64,000 nt of DNA from Rhodothermia bacterium (lineage in GTDB: Bacteria; Bacteroidota; Rhodothermia; Balneolales; Balneolaceae), in assembly GCA_030427885.1 (NCBI GenBank), contig JAUICM010000002.1, forward strand, positions 62,001-126,000. Reading direction: 5' to 3'. Below, piece by piece: positions 16,578-25,510 of this stretch. Numbering within the stretch: the first letter of the stretch is position 1; each line of letters begins with the position of its first letter. Made by a program: the position numbers and the translations under genes. The notes under the pieces were generated by a model. It was not told the origin of the DNA. It searched no databases and worked only from the letters and a program-made list of their open reading frames with translations.

Positions 16578-17645
16578 TTAGTCCTCCCTGAGGTTAAGGA
16601 TATCGACAGACATACCCGGACGAACCTGAAGCAAGCCCGTGGTTAGCACGGTATCACCAGGCTGAACGCCTTCGGTGATCTGCACTTTAAGATCGGTTCT
16701 CAATCCGGTTTGAACACTGCTTGGCTGAACCAATCCATTTTTAACCAGATACACCTTCTGCCCTTCCAATTCAGGAACAAGGGATATCGTTGGCACCATG
16801 ATAGCATCATCGATGGTAGAAAGGGTCAGTTCCAGATTTGCAAAAGCACCCGGCAGCAAGTTCCCTTCCTTATTATTACTTCGGGCCCTCACCTGTAGTG
16901 TTCTGGTATCAGAATCAATTTTAGGTTCTTTAGCATACACCGTAGCCACCATCTGCTTTTCGATTCCCTGAACAGTGAACAGCACTTTGCTGCCCACTGT
17001 AACCAGTGATGCATATCTTTCGGGAATGGAGAAATCGATCTTGATCGGGTCGATATCCTGCAGAGTAGCTATCTGTGAATTCGGGGAGATATAACTACCA
17101 TCACTCACATATTTCAAACCAAGCTGACCTGAAAACGGAGCACGTACTTCTGTCTTAGCGATCTGAGCTTCGATCAGTGCTACTTCAGCCCGTAGTACAT
17201 TCACTTCATTGAGAGTGGCGTCATATTCTTCCTGACTGATGCCACCTTTATCTAACAACTGCTTCTGGCGTGATTCACGGTCTTCAGCCAGATTCAAACG
17301 GAATTCTGCACGTCGAAACTGAGCCTGCAGATCGCTGTCGTTTATCTTGATGAGCAGGTCACCTTTATTCACGGCCTTCCCTTCTTCCAGATAAATATCC
17401 TGTATGATACCTGCTGTCTCCGTGGACAACTCCACATCTTCATTGGCGATGAGGGTACCGGTGGTGAATATCTTATTTTCGATGGTATCAGGACGCACAA
17501 AGAATGCCTCTACAGAAAGAGTGGAAGATTCCCCTCTGGCTGCTGGTGCCGCCGCAGACGACCCGGCTAAAAATCCTTTTACTTTTGGGTACGCCAATAA
17601 CCCAACAACAATTATAATGGCTGCAATACTCAGAAATCGTTTCAT
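16578..17645 (-). CDS. RND periplasmic adaptor (membrane fusion protein)
   Basis: 355 residues. An N-terminal membrane anchor or signal is followed by the MFP layout: lipoyl half (ELSTETAGIIQDIYLEEGKAV), a helical hairpin (about 105-165), the second lipoyl half ending in EVRAPFSGQLGLKYV, then beta-barrel and membrane-proximal domains. It bridges the RND permease and TolC channel. First gene of the operon; a candidate inverted-repeat operator sits about 100 bases upstream. No local regulator gene is present. Confidence 0.94.
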   Translation of the reverse strand: MKRFLSIAAIIIVVGLLAYPKVKGFLAGSSAAAPAARGESSTLSVEAFFVRPDTIENKIFTTGTLIANEDVELSTETAGIIQDIYLEEGKAVNKGDLLIKINDSDLQAQFRRAEFRLNLAEDRESRQKQLLDKGGISQEEYDATLNEVNVLRAEVALIEAQIAKTEVRAPFSGQLGLKYVSDGSYISPNSQIATLQDIDPIKIDFSIPERYASLVTVGSKVLFTVQGIEKQMVATVYAKEPKIDSDTRTLQVRARSNNKEGNLLPGAFANLELTLSTIDDAIMVPTISLVPELEGQKVYLVKNGLVQPSSVQTGLRTDLKVQITEGVQPGDTVLTTGLLQVRPGMSVDILNLRED

Positions 17646-17736
17646 GTAATACTATTCAATATTGGATGAGTTTGTAAAGGTAACGGTAAATCCAGATAAA
17701 CCAATCCCAAGCTTTTTGAAAGGATGTAAAAAAGTA

Positions 17737-17767
17737 ACAATTGGACATGTGATTTTGGGACAATTGT
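17737..17767. promoter_or_regulatory. Candidate inverted-repeat operator upstream of the efflux operon
   Basis: ACAATTG (17737-17743) and CAATTGT (17761-17767) are perfect inverted arms; the flanking GGACA/GGGACA sequences add a partial direct repeat. It lies in the divergent promoter region between the adaptor gene and the gene at 17872. No regulator is encoded nearby, so the binder is unknown. Confidence 0.3.
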
Positions 17768-17871
17768 ACTCTTACTATAAATATGCATTAAACCTGAATC
17801 AATTGATTTTTATTGATATTGATTTAATTTAAAAGTCGATCAATACAGATTTCCCAAAACAACTAAGTAAA

Positions 17872-18507
17872 ATGAAAAATCCTGAAATCGTAGATTTGCT
17901 ATGTAATGAAAAGGACAACCTTCGAGTTGAAGTAATTGAAATGCAAAAGAGCCTTCATAAAGCATTGCTTGGCTTTATTACTATCGGGGTTGCATTTTCA
18001 GGCATACTATTTCAAAATCCCTTCTCAACAGATGGAAAAACTCTTGGATTCATAATAATCTGTCTTTCTCAGATCGAGTTTGCAATCGCATTGTTTTGTG
18101 CAAGTGTTTTAACAAATGTATTTGTTCATAGTGGTTATCTGGCTGCCTTGGATGAAGAAATCAATAAGCAGGTTGGACTTAACATATCTCTATGGGAAAG
18201 TAATATTCATAAGCATTTTCTTTATAGTCCTAAAGGGGTGTTTTTCTATTGTTCTGCTGTAGTAGGAATTTATTACGTTCTGCTATTTGGTACTCTTATT
18301 TTTTACTCGGTATCCTATGTAGCAAGTAATATATTTTTTTATCTCAACCTCATAGAAGTAGGAATTATATTACTCCTGTTTGGCTTTAGCTTTAACCAAA
18401 GAAGCAAAGTGAAGAACCATGCGAAAAAGGTTTTGGGTTCACCACTTGAGAAGGAAGACAAAAAAGAAAGGGACAAGAAAAAATCAAAGAAAAAGAATAC
18501 AAAATAA
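17872..18507 (+). CDS. Uncharacterised four-helix membrane protein with charged C-terminal tail
   Basis: 211 residues. An N-terminal amphipathic helix (to about 30) precedes two hydrophobic segments (34-52 and 60-85), a cytoplasmic linker of about 45 residues, two more segments (125-145 and 150-170) and a very lysine-rich tail of about 40 residues (EDKKERDKKKSKKKN). Two helical hairpins with cytoplasmic ends look like a small channel or sensor. No family was recognised. It is more A+T-rich than its neighbours and stands alone with its own terminator, which hints at a recent arrival. Confidence 0.65.
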   Translation: MKNPEIVDLLCNEKDNLRVEVIEMQKSLHKALLGFITIGVAFSGILFQNPFSTDGKTLGFIIICLSQIEFAIALFCASVLTNVFVHSGYLAALDEEINKQVGLNISLWESNIHKHFLYSPKGVFFYCSAVVGIYYVLLFGTLIFYSVSYVASNIFFYLNLIEVGIILLLFGFSFNQRSKVKNHAKKVLGSPLEKEDKKERDKKKSKKKNTK

Positions 18508-18510
18508 AAA

Positions 18511-18539
18511 AAGCCGGCTCACATAATGAACCGGCTTTT
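18511..18539 (+). terminator. Terminator after the four-helix membrane protein
   Basis: AAGCCGG (18511-18517) pairs with CCGGCTT (18531-18537), followed by T residues. The reverse strand also carries a T run, so it may serve trxA from the other side. Confidence 0.75.
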
Positions 18540-18558
18540 GTGTTAAGACTATTGCTCT

Positions 18559-18609
18559 GGTTACGATGCTCTGCGTCGTAACCAAATACCGCACCGACGC
18601 AGAGCATCG
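18559..18609. repeat. Nested, mutually exclusive inverted repeats
   Basis: Two stems share bases. Stem 1: GGTTACGA (18559-18566) with TCGTAACC (18576-18583). Stem 2: a perfect 15-bp repeat at 18564-18578 and 18595-18609 beginning CGATGCTCTG. Only one can form at a time. It lies just after the trxA stop on its transcript. Confidence 0.6.
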
Positions 18610-18627
18610 GGGCAAGATATATTAATA

Positions 18628-18954
18628 TTAGTTCAGCTGAGCGTCCAGTTGCTTGGTCAGATGGGTTTTAGGAACCGCACCGATGATCTGATCAACAACC
18701 TGTCCGTCTTTGAAGATCAATAGTGCCGGAATGCTGCGGATACCGTATTTCACAGAAATTTCGGGATTCAGATCCACATTCACTTTTCCGATCTTGGCTT
18801 TTCCAGCATACTCGCCAGCCATTTCTTCTACAACAGGTCCGATCATACGGCAAGGGCCACACCATTCTGCCCAAAAATCAACCAGTACAGGATGCTCTGA
18901 GTTCAGGACTTCTTGTTCAAAGTTGCTGTCTGTAAATTCTACTGTGTTTGCCAT
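18628..18954 (-). CDS. trxA: Thioredoxin
   Basis: 108 residues, one classical thioredoxin fold. The active site WAEWCGPCRM, the cis-proline motif IRSIPALLIFKDG and the core aspartate in LVDFWAEW are intact. It reduces cytoplasmic disulfides (ribonucleotide reductase, peroxiredoxins, methionine sulfoxide reductases) with electrons from thioredoxin reductase. A good Shine-Dalgarno (AAGGAAAG) precedes the ATG. No signal peptide, so it is cytoplasmic. Confidence 0.97.
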   Translation of the reverse strand: MANTVEFTDSNFEQEVLNSEHPVLVDFWAEWCGPCRMIGPVVEEMAGEYAGKAKIGKVNVDLNPEISVKYGIRSIPALLIFKDGQVVDQIIGAVPKTHLTKQLDAQLN

Positions 18955-19099
18955 TTTACTTTCCTTATTTAATTGCTGTTTCCTCTTTCAAACTCGAAAC
19001 AAATATCGTGATTTATCACCAACAATTGCACATTGTTTATCGCTATAGCTGGTATTGCGTTCCTTTATGAAGGATGTATCAATAACTGGAGCTGTAAAA

Positions 19100-19171
19100 G
19101 TCATCCTGAGCGAAAGCGAAGGACTTTGCCGTTTAACCGATAAGATCCTTCGGAAGTATCCTCAGGATGAC
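19100..19171. repeat. Dispersed palindromic repeat, family A (GTCATCCTGA type)
   Basis: GTCATCCTGAG (19100-19110) and CTCAGGATGAC (19161-19171) form perfect 11-bp inverted ends around an internal GAAGGAC...GATCCTTC pair. It sits between trxA and dnaE. Confidence 0.75.
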
Positions 19172-19195
19172 ATCAAAGCTTAAACAGATTTCAAG

Positions 19196-22100
19196 CTACG
19201 ACGCAAATACCAGTTCCACTGATTCTTCTCCCAGCACTTCCCGAAGGCCCTTTAGTAACTCATCATTGGGCTCCACCACAAAATTCCGGACATTCATTTT
19301 TATCGGGCCGTTGGCTTCTTTACTGTGCACCGCCATCTTCACCATGGTATTACCTTTGTTCAGCTCAAACAGGGTCTGCACCTGATTCAGATCATCTTTG
19401 GTCAATCCATCTGTATGCACGTTCAGTTTCAGCCTGAGTTTATCCATGTTATTCTCACGAAGGTTCTCCACCCGTTCAATATGCGTTACGATCACACTGT
19501 TTCCACGTTCCCGTTTTGAATATCTGCCGGTGATGTGAACCACATTATCCACTTCGATCAATGGTGCATATTTATCAAATTCCTTGCTGAACACTGCCAC
19601 CTCGATGGATGAATGGAGATCTTCCACCATCAGAAAAGCAATCGGCCGGCCTTTCTTATCAACGATCTGCCGCTTTCCTGTAATGATGGCAATGAACCTC
19701 AACACGGAATCATGTTGCAAACGGTTTATGTGCTCATCACTCAGATTCTGTTTCCCGAATAACTGAATGTCTTCCTTGTACCGGTTCAGCGGATGTCCGG
19801 ACAGATAGAACCCGATCAGCTCCCGCTCTTTGTTAAGCCGTTCGATACTGCTCCATTTTGGAACCGGTTTGAGCTGAGGCTCCTGAAGTATGGCTCCACC
19901 GGATGCTCCACCAAATAAATTACCCTGGTTCAACCTGGCCTCTTCCTGCTTCCGGGTGGCATACGCCAAAATATCTTCCACGCCCATCAACAGCTGAGCC
20001 CTGTTGTCATCGAGCTCATCAAATGCACCGGCCTGAATCAGAGATTCCAGAGTTCTTCGGTTGCAGATCCTGAGATCTACCCGTGAAGCAAAATCAAATA
20101 CGCTTTTATACAATCCGTTTTCTTCCCGCTCTTCCACAATATGAGCAATGGCTGAGGAGCCCACGCCTTTGATCGCCGACATTCCGTACTGAACACGCCC
20201 GTCTTTTGCCACAAATTTACCACGTGCTGTATTGATATTCGGAGCATCCACCTCAATACCCATGCGCTGACATTCTTCAATGAATGATGCCACTTTCTTG
20301 ATGTCACTCATGTTGTGACTCATCACCGCAGCCATATATTCAGCCGGATAATTGGCTTTGAAATACATGGTATGATAGGCAACCACCGAATATGCTGCGG
20401 AGTGGGATTTATTGAATCCGTAACCCGCAAACATGGCCATCTTCTCGAATACCTCTTTGGCTGTTTTCTCCTCGTAGCCCAATTCTTTGGCCTGCTTCAC
20501 AAATTTCTCTTCTTCAGGAGGAAGGAGTTCCGGTTTCTTTTTACCCATGATACGGCGAAGTACATCCGCTTCTCCCAGTGAGTAGCCACCCATCTGCTGC
20601 GCCACTTTCATGATCTGCTCCTGGTAGATCATGATACCGAAGGTCATATCCAGCAGCGGAACCAGATCCTCATGATCGTACTCCACTTTTTCGCGACCAT
20701 GTTTCCGCTCGATGTAATTCGGAATGAACTGCATCGGCCCCGGCCGGTAGAGGGCGTTCATAGCGATCAGGTCATTAATATCCGTTGGCTTTAGGTCTTT
20801 GAGATACTTGCGCATCCCTTCGCTCTCAAACTGGAAGGTGCCCAGTGTTCCACCCTTCTGGTACAGCCGATAGGTTTTTGGATCATCCAGCGGGATGTCA
20901 TCCAGATTATATTCTTTACCGTGATTCTCTTTTACATATCCGATCGCCGTTTTCAGAATAGACAGGGTCTTCAATCCAAGAAAGTCCATCTTCAGCATCC
21001 CGGCGTATTCGATCACGCTGCCATCAAACTGGGTCACGGTCAGGTCGGCGTCTTTGGCAGTACTCACCGGAATGAATTCTGTGAGGTCGTCCGGTGCAAT
21101 GATGATTCCTGCCGCATGAGTTCCGGTGTTCCGAACCGATCCTTCAAGTACATAGGCCATCTTCAGGGTTTCGGCTTCAAGACCTTCCCCATCTCTGATC
21201 TCCCGTAATTCTTTTACCTCTGAAAAAGCATCATCCAGTGAAGTACCCGGACGTTCAGGCACCAGCTTGGCGATCCGGTCGGCATCCTGAAGCGGCAGAT
21301 CCAGCACCCGTGCTACATCCCGAACCGATGAACGGGCTGCCATGGAACCAAAGGTGATGATATGCGCTACCTGATCTTTGCCATATTTATCCACCACATA
21401 CTCGATCACTTTCTGGCGGCCGTCGTCATCAAAATCAATATCGATATCGGGCATGGATACCCGTTCCGGATTCAGGAAACGCTCAAACAGCAGGTCGTAC
21501 TTCAGGGGATCGATATTGGTGATACCTGTACAATAGGCCACCACCGATCCTGCAGCCGAACCCCGGCCCGGACCCACATATACCCCCATATCACGGGCAG
21601 CAGCTATGAAATCCTGCACAATGAGGAAGTAGCCCGGAAATCCCATGCTTTTGATGATCCCCAGCTCCAGCTCGATCCGCTCCTTCACTTCATCGGTGAA
21701 ATCGGGGTAGCGGGTCTTTGCTCCTTCCATAGTAAGGTGACGCAAATAATCATCCTCCCCTTCAAAACCTTCCGGGATATCGAACTTAGGCAGGATCACA
21801 TCCCGCTTCAGCTTGATCGGCTCGATCTTATCTACAATTTCCTGAGTATTCGCGATCGCCTCGGGCATATCCACGAACAAGGCCTTCATGACATCAGTGT
21901 CTTTGAAATAAAATTCCTCATTTGGAAAACCGTAGCGATAATCTCTTCCCCGGCCGATAGGGGTACTCACCAGTGTCCCGTCATCGATACAGATGAGGGC
22001 ATCGTGTGCTTTGGCGTCTTCCTGCTCAAGGTAAAAAGCGTTGTTTGAGGCTACTAGCTTCACTCCGTACTTCTTCGAAAACTCCTGAAATACTTCATTC

Positions 22101-23407
22101 ACCCGCTGTTCTTCATCCAGACCATGATTGATCACTTCCAGATAAAAATCATCCCCAAAGGTGTCCATCCACCATTTCAATTCCTCTTCAGCATATTCCA
22201 CCCCTTTATTCAGGATAAGGTCGCCCAGCAGGCCGCGTGTTCCGCCACTCAGGCAGATCAGGTCTTCGCTGTATTTGGCGATCACCTCTTTATCGATCCG
22301 GGCGAATTTATAGTAATAGCCTTCCGTGAAACCAATGGAACTCAGCTTAGCCAGGTTCTTATATCCGTTCTGATTCTTGGCCAGCATCGGGATCTGGAAT
22401 TTCCGGTCCCTGTTTTCGCGCGTAAATTTCTTTTGGTGCCGGTCGTCCACCACATAGAACTCGCAACCTACGATCGGCTTGATACCCTGGGCATTTGCTT
22501 CCGATACAAAGGCAAAAGCTCCGTACATATTCCCCATATCGGTGAGGGCCACGGCCGGCATGCCCAGCTCTTTGGCTTTGGCCACCAGCTCTTTTACCCC
22601 GGCAGTGGCCTGCAAAACCGAATACTTGGAATGGCAGTGCAGGTGGGTGAAAACGACACTGTCGTCGAGTTTTATTTCTGGAACATCGTCACTCGACGAA
22701 CCGTCCGAGGTAGTCTCCTGACTTACTTCCTCGTCTTTTTTTTTAAGCCTCGAAGGGGATACCAGGTCGATGTAATTTTCCCGGACGATATAGCTCTGTG
22801 CCGAATTGTATAATTTTGTCTCCACCGGGAAGTTCACATTGATCACACCCAGCCGGACCAGCTCCAGAAAAGCACGGGTCGTTGCTTCCACATCAGCGGC
22901 CGCATCGTGGGCATCTTCAAATCCGGTATTGAATAATTTATGGTGAAGCTCCCCTAAAGTGGGCCATTTGTAGCCACGCCCACCGGGGATGGCACAGTAC
23001 TCCGTACTTTCATCCTTGGTGTCGATCTTGGGCTTATCCATGATGGCCGACGGGATCTTCTTGCGCAGGAACTCGGCGCCCATCACGCTTTCATCGAACG
23101 ACACATTGTGCCCGATCAGGAAATAGGAGCGGTCAATGTCTTTGCGGAACTGTTGCAGCACAAACTCGAGATCCTGCCCTTCTTTATGGGCTCGTTCAGT
23201 AGAAATACCGTGGATCTTCTCAGAGTTAAACGGAATGGTAAAGCCTTCGGGCTTAACGATATAGTTCCCGCTCGACATGAGTTTACCGGTGTGATCATGC
23301 AGCTGCCAGGCCAGCTGAACCAGCCTCGGCCAGTTGTCCAGGTCGGATATCGGAGCGGAATAATCACGGGGGAGACCGGTGGTCTCGGTATCAAAGATCA
23401 GGTACAT
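19196..23407 (-). CDS. dnaE: DNA polymerase III alpha subunit fused to an N-terminal DnaQ-type 3'-5' exonuclease
   Basis: 1403 residues, about 240 longer than a plain DnaE. Residues 1-190 are a complete DEDDh exonuclease: FDTETTG (D6, E8), GHNVSFD (D105) and AHDAAAD (H167, D172). The PHP domain begins with HLHCHSKYS at 255. It looks degenerate: TDMGN has M291 where active PHP domains have His, and the NDxHY motif reads NNAFY (455-459). The polymerase core has the catalytic PDIDIDF at 653-659; the helix-hairpin-helix and OB-fold regions follow, the latter at about 1225-1310. The chromosomal replicase would thus carry its own proofreader. Monocistronic. Confidence 0.95.
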   Translation of the reverse strand: MYLIFDTETTGLPRDYSAPISDLDNWPRLVQLAWQLHDHTGKLMSSGNYIVKPEGFTIPFNSEKIHGISTERAHKEGQDLEFVLQQFRKDIDRSYFLIGHNVSFDESVMGAEFLRKKIPSAIMDKPKIDTKDESTEYCAIPGGRGYKWPTLGELHHKLFNTGFEDAHDAAADVEATTRAFLELVRLGVINVNFPVETKLYNSAQSYIVRENYIDLVSPSRLKKKDEEVSQETTSDGSSSDDVPEIKLDDSVVFTHLHCHSKYSVLQATAGVKELVAKAKELGMPAVALTDMGNMYGAFAFVSEANAQGIKPIVGCEFYVVDDRHQKKFTRENRDRKFQIPMLAKNQNGYKNLAKLSSIGFTEGYYYKFARIDKEVIAKYSEDLICLSGGTRGLLGDLILNKGVEYAEEELKWWMDTFGDDFYLEVINHGLDEEQRVNEVFQEFSKKYGVKLVASNNAFYLEQEDAKAHDALICIDDGTLVSTPIGRGRDYRYGFPNEEFYFKDTDVMKALFVDMPEAIANTQEIVDKIEPIKLKRDVILPKFDIPEGFEGEDDYLRHLTMEGAKTRYPDFTDEVKERIELELGIIKSMGFPGYFLIVQDFIAAARDMGVYVGPGRGSAAGSVVAYCTGITNIDPLKYDLLFERFLNPERVSMPDIDIDFDDDGRQKVIEYVVDKYGKDQVAHIITFGSMAARSSVRDVARVLDLPLQDADRIAKLVPERPGTSLDDAFSEVKELREIRDGEGLEAETLKMAYVLEGSVRNTGTHAAGIIIAPDDLTEFIPVSTAKDADLTVTQFDGSVIEYAGMLKMDFLGLKTLSILKTAIGYVKENHGKEYNLDDIPLDDPKTYRLYQKGGTLGTFQFESEGMRKYLKDLKPTDINDLIAMNALYRPGPMQFIPNYIERKHGREKVEYDHEDLVPLLDMTFGIMIYQEQIMKVAQQMGGYSLGEADVLRRIMGKKKPELLPPEEEKFVKQAKELGYEEKTAKEVFEKMAMFAGYGFNKSHSAAYSVVAYHTMYFKANYPAEYMAAVMSHNMSDIKKVASFIEECQRMGIEVDAPNINTARGKFVAKDGRVQYGMSAIKGVGSSAIAHIVEEREENGLYKSVFDFASRVDLRICNRRTLESLIQAGAFDELDDNRAQLLMGVEDILAYATRKQEEARLNQGNLFGGASGGAILQEPQLKPVPKWSSIERLNKERELIGFYLSGHPLNRYKEDIQLFGKQNLSDEHINRLQHDSVLRFIAIITGKRQIVDKKGRPIAFLMVEDLHSSIEVAVFSKEFDKYAPLIEVDNVVHITGRYSKRERGNSVIVTHIERVENLRENNMDKLRLKLNVHTDGLTKDDLNQVQTLFELNKGNTMVKMAVHSKEANGPIKMNVRNFVVEPNDELLKGLREVLGEESVELVFAS

Positions 23408-23984
23408 AAATTGCCTGTGTGGTCTGCTAACATGCGTTCATTTTCTGATGGAATATAGCAGATGAAGCGCTCCTTATCTCAGGAAGTTTTCCACAAGTTG
23501 TTGACGAACTCTAAATGCTAACTCTTCCACCACTCCTTCTTCTGTCATTCGGTGTTTATCTTGATCTATGGCACTTTTGACCGGGCAAAAGTACCCAAAA
23601 CCCTCCGTAAGAAATGAAGATCCCGTGATTACCATACTCCGATGATCTTCCATTGACTGGCTACTTCCTGCCTCCATAATTATTCCCATCGCATTTCTTC
23701 CGGTTCCTGTTTGGATACCTTGAAATAGAATCTCCAGCCTTTCATTGATATCTAAACATATTTATCCTCTCAAGGGAATATTGTTTTTGTCCCTCCCGGG
23801 GGGACAGAGTCAAAACTTGTTTTGGCTCAGGGAGAGGACGGAGGCATTGCTTAAGAGATCTTTCACTGCGCGAATAATAACCACTCTCTGTACTCAGAAC
23901 AGAGGATGAATAAGAATTTTGTTAGAAATATTTGACAGAAGTAGATTACATGTAAGTGATTGATTCGTATTAGAGCATTCGTTA
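23408..23984. other. Gene-poor boundary region left of the A+T-rich island
   Basis: 577 bases between dnaE and the ABC permease. A 71-codon minus-strand frame (23474-23689) has no recognisable domain and is not called as a gene. Two adjacent hairpins are present: GTCCC (23789-23793) with GGGAC (23801-23805), and AGTCAAAA (23808-23815) with TTTTGGCT (23820-23827), inside a block resembling the G/C-block repeats seen at 27773-27815 and 30267-30327. From about 23900 the sequence becomes strongly A+T-rich. Confidence 0.5.
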
Positions 23985-24806
23985 TCAAGCCTGAGAGAAA
24001 TAGTCTAAAAACTTATTACTTACTAAATACAGAGCTAGTAAAGATATTATATAAAATAATATAGGAAATAATATGATATCTATATTATGAGTAACACTAA
24101 AAACTATCAACAAATATTGGTAAGAAATATTAATCGGGTCAGGTAAAATTTGTAATATATTCTTTAACGTTTCTCCCCATTTAAAATCTATATATATGCT
24201 GTTAAGTATATATGGAATTACAGATGCAAAAATAATAATCAAAACTGTAAAGAAATTAGAAATAATTACTTTTTTAGTGATGAATGAGATTAAATCAAAT
24301 ACAGTAATAATTAGTATAGTTGCGAAAAAAAGTATATAGATATATGTAATTAATGTATAGACAAAAACAGAATATTTAATTGCAAGTAGAAAAACAACCG
24401 GTATAATAAAAATAGTTCCAAAAAGTAAGGCATCTACGTACCTTCTAAAAGTATACAGAAAATAGATTTTACGACTATTAATGCCCGATGCATTTAAGAT
24501 TCTAATTGTTGCTCGATTAGTAAAAATTGCTCCTCTTATTCCTAAGATATGGATTTCAAAAAGATAAAACATGCAAACCATAAAATTTATCAATGAAATA
24601 AATGTACTAATTTCAACATCTCTATACCCTCCAAACTTAATCGAATCTGGAACTGTATTTTCAACCCATGTTATTTCATAGAAAAGACCTATATACAACA
24701 GAATTACCAAATAAAAAAAACTAATTAAAGTAAATGTAATTTTATTGATCTTTAGACTTCCAGAAAGACCCTTTGATATTTTATAGTATTCACCTATTTT
24801 TATCAT
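23985..24806 (-). CDS. ABC transporter permease of the peptide island
   Basis: 273 residues, six hydrophobic segments (near 28-48, 68-92, 118-140, 150-176, 186-210 and 230-268), fitting an ABC-2-type permease half. The first cytoplasmic segment is basic (MIKIGEYYKISKGLSGSLKI). There is no large extracellular loop, so a MacB-type protein is unlikely. The start codon overlaps the ATPase stop by one base (TAATG), so the two are coupled and should form one transporter. Extremely A+T-rich. No close family recognised. Likely cargo by context is the small cysteine-rich peptide or something that the peptide affects. Confidence 0.75.
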   Translation of the reverse strand: MIKIGEYYKISKGLSGSLKINKITFTLISFFYLVILLYIGLFYEITWVENTVPDSIKFGGYRDVEISTFISLINFMVCMFYLFEIHILGIRGAIFTNRATIRILNASGINSRKIYFLYTFRRYVDALLFGTIFIIPVVFLLAIKYSVFVYTLITYIYILFFATILIITVFDLISFITKKVIISNFFTVLIIIFASVIPYILNSIYIDFKWGETLKNILQILPDPINISYQYLLIVFSVTHNIDIILFPILFYIISLLALYLVSNKFLDYFSQA

Positions 24807-25510
24807 TATATCAAATTTATTATATAATCAATTTTTAATGATTTATTATTTTTTATTTCTTTAGTTATTAATCCATCCTTCATACATATAATTGTATTAA
24901 TTTTATTACTAATTTTATCAAGTTCATGACTGATAATAACTACAAGTTTCCCATTTTCTGCTTCAGCACCAAGAATCATTAATAATTTTTTTTTATTTAA
25001 AATGTCTAATCCTTCAAAAGGTTCATCCAATATGATAACTTCTGATTCAATCGAGAATGCAATGAGAAGCATCACTAGTTTTTTTGAACCTTTTGATAAT
25101 TCACCAAATGTTTTACCCTTAACCTGATTAAGATCAAATTCTTCTTCTAACTTAGAAATTAAATCTTCTCTATATCTTTTCTCTTGACGAGACAGTATTT
25201 CAAAACTCTTTAAATAATCTTTTACCTTTAACTGATCAGGAACTGTTTCAATTTCTGGTAAATATGATGCTGTCGGATTTTCCTCAAAAATTTCCCCCTT
25301 TCTAATATTTACTTTTCCAGAATATTTATTCTCAATACCTAAAATGCAGTTCATTAGGGTTGACTTACCAGCTCCATTCCTCCCAATAATCAAGTAAATT
25401 TTTCCAGAAAATAGCTCTGCTGATACATTATTTAATATAATGTTATCTCCCTTCTTAACACTTACCTTATCAATGTTAATTTTAAATTTGTTATTGGATT
25501 TTATAGTCAT
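24806..25510 (-). CDS. ABC transporter ATP-binding protein of the peptide island
   Basis: 234 residues. Walker A GRNGAGKST at 43-51, signature region FGELSKGSKKL at 135-145, Walker B VIILDEPFEGLD at 158-169 and an H-loop in VVIISHELD near 197 are all visible. The signature reads LSKGS in place of LSGGQ, a modest departure seen in ABC-2/bacitracin-export type ATPases. Its start lies 20 bases inside the end of the propeller gene. The 60 bases from 24841 are only 15% G+C by my count, against 47% for the 60 bases from 22921 in dnaE. Powers the permease encoded next. Confidence 0.9.
   Translation of the reverse strand: MTIKSNNKFKINIDKVSVKKGDNIILNNVSAELFSGKIYLIIGRNGAGKSTLMNCILGIENKYSGKVNIRKGEIFEENPTASYLPEIETVPDQLKVKDYLKSFEILSRQEKRYREDLISKLEEEFDLNQVKGKTFGELSKGSKKLVMLLIAFSIESEVIILDEPFEGLDILNKKKLLMILGAEAENGKLVVIISHELDKISNKINTIICMKDGLITKEIKNNKSLKIDYIINLI

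Noticed and set aside
22124-22813. Long open frame antisense to dnaE
   Set aside because: dnaE is unmistakable on the other strand; the antisense frame is a by-product of its codon use.
23474-23689. 71-codon minus-strand open frame at the island edge
   Set aside because: No signal, domain or Shine-Dalgarno; could be a fragment of an old gene but nothing supports expression.
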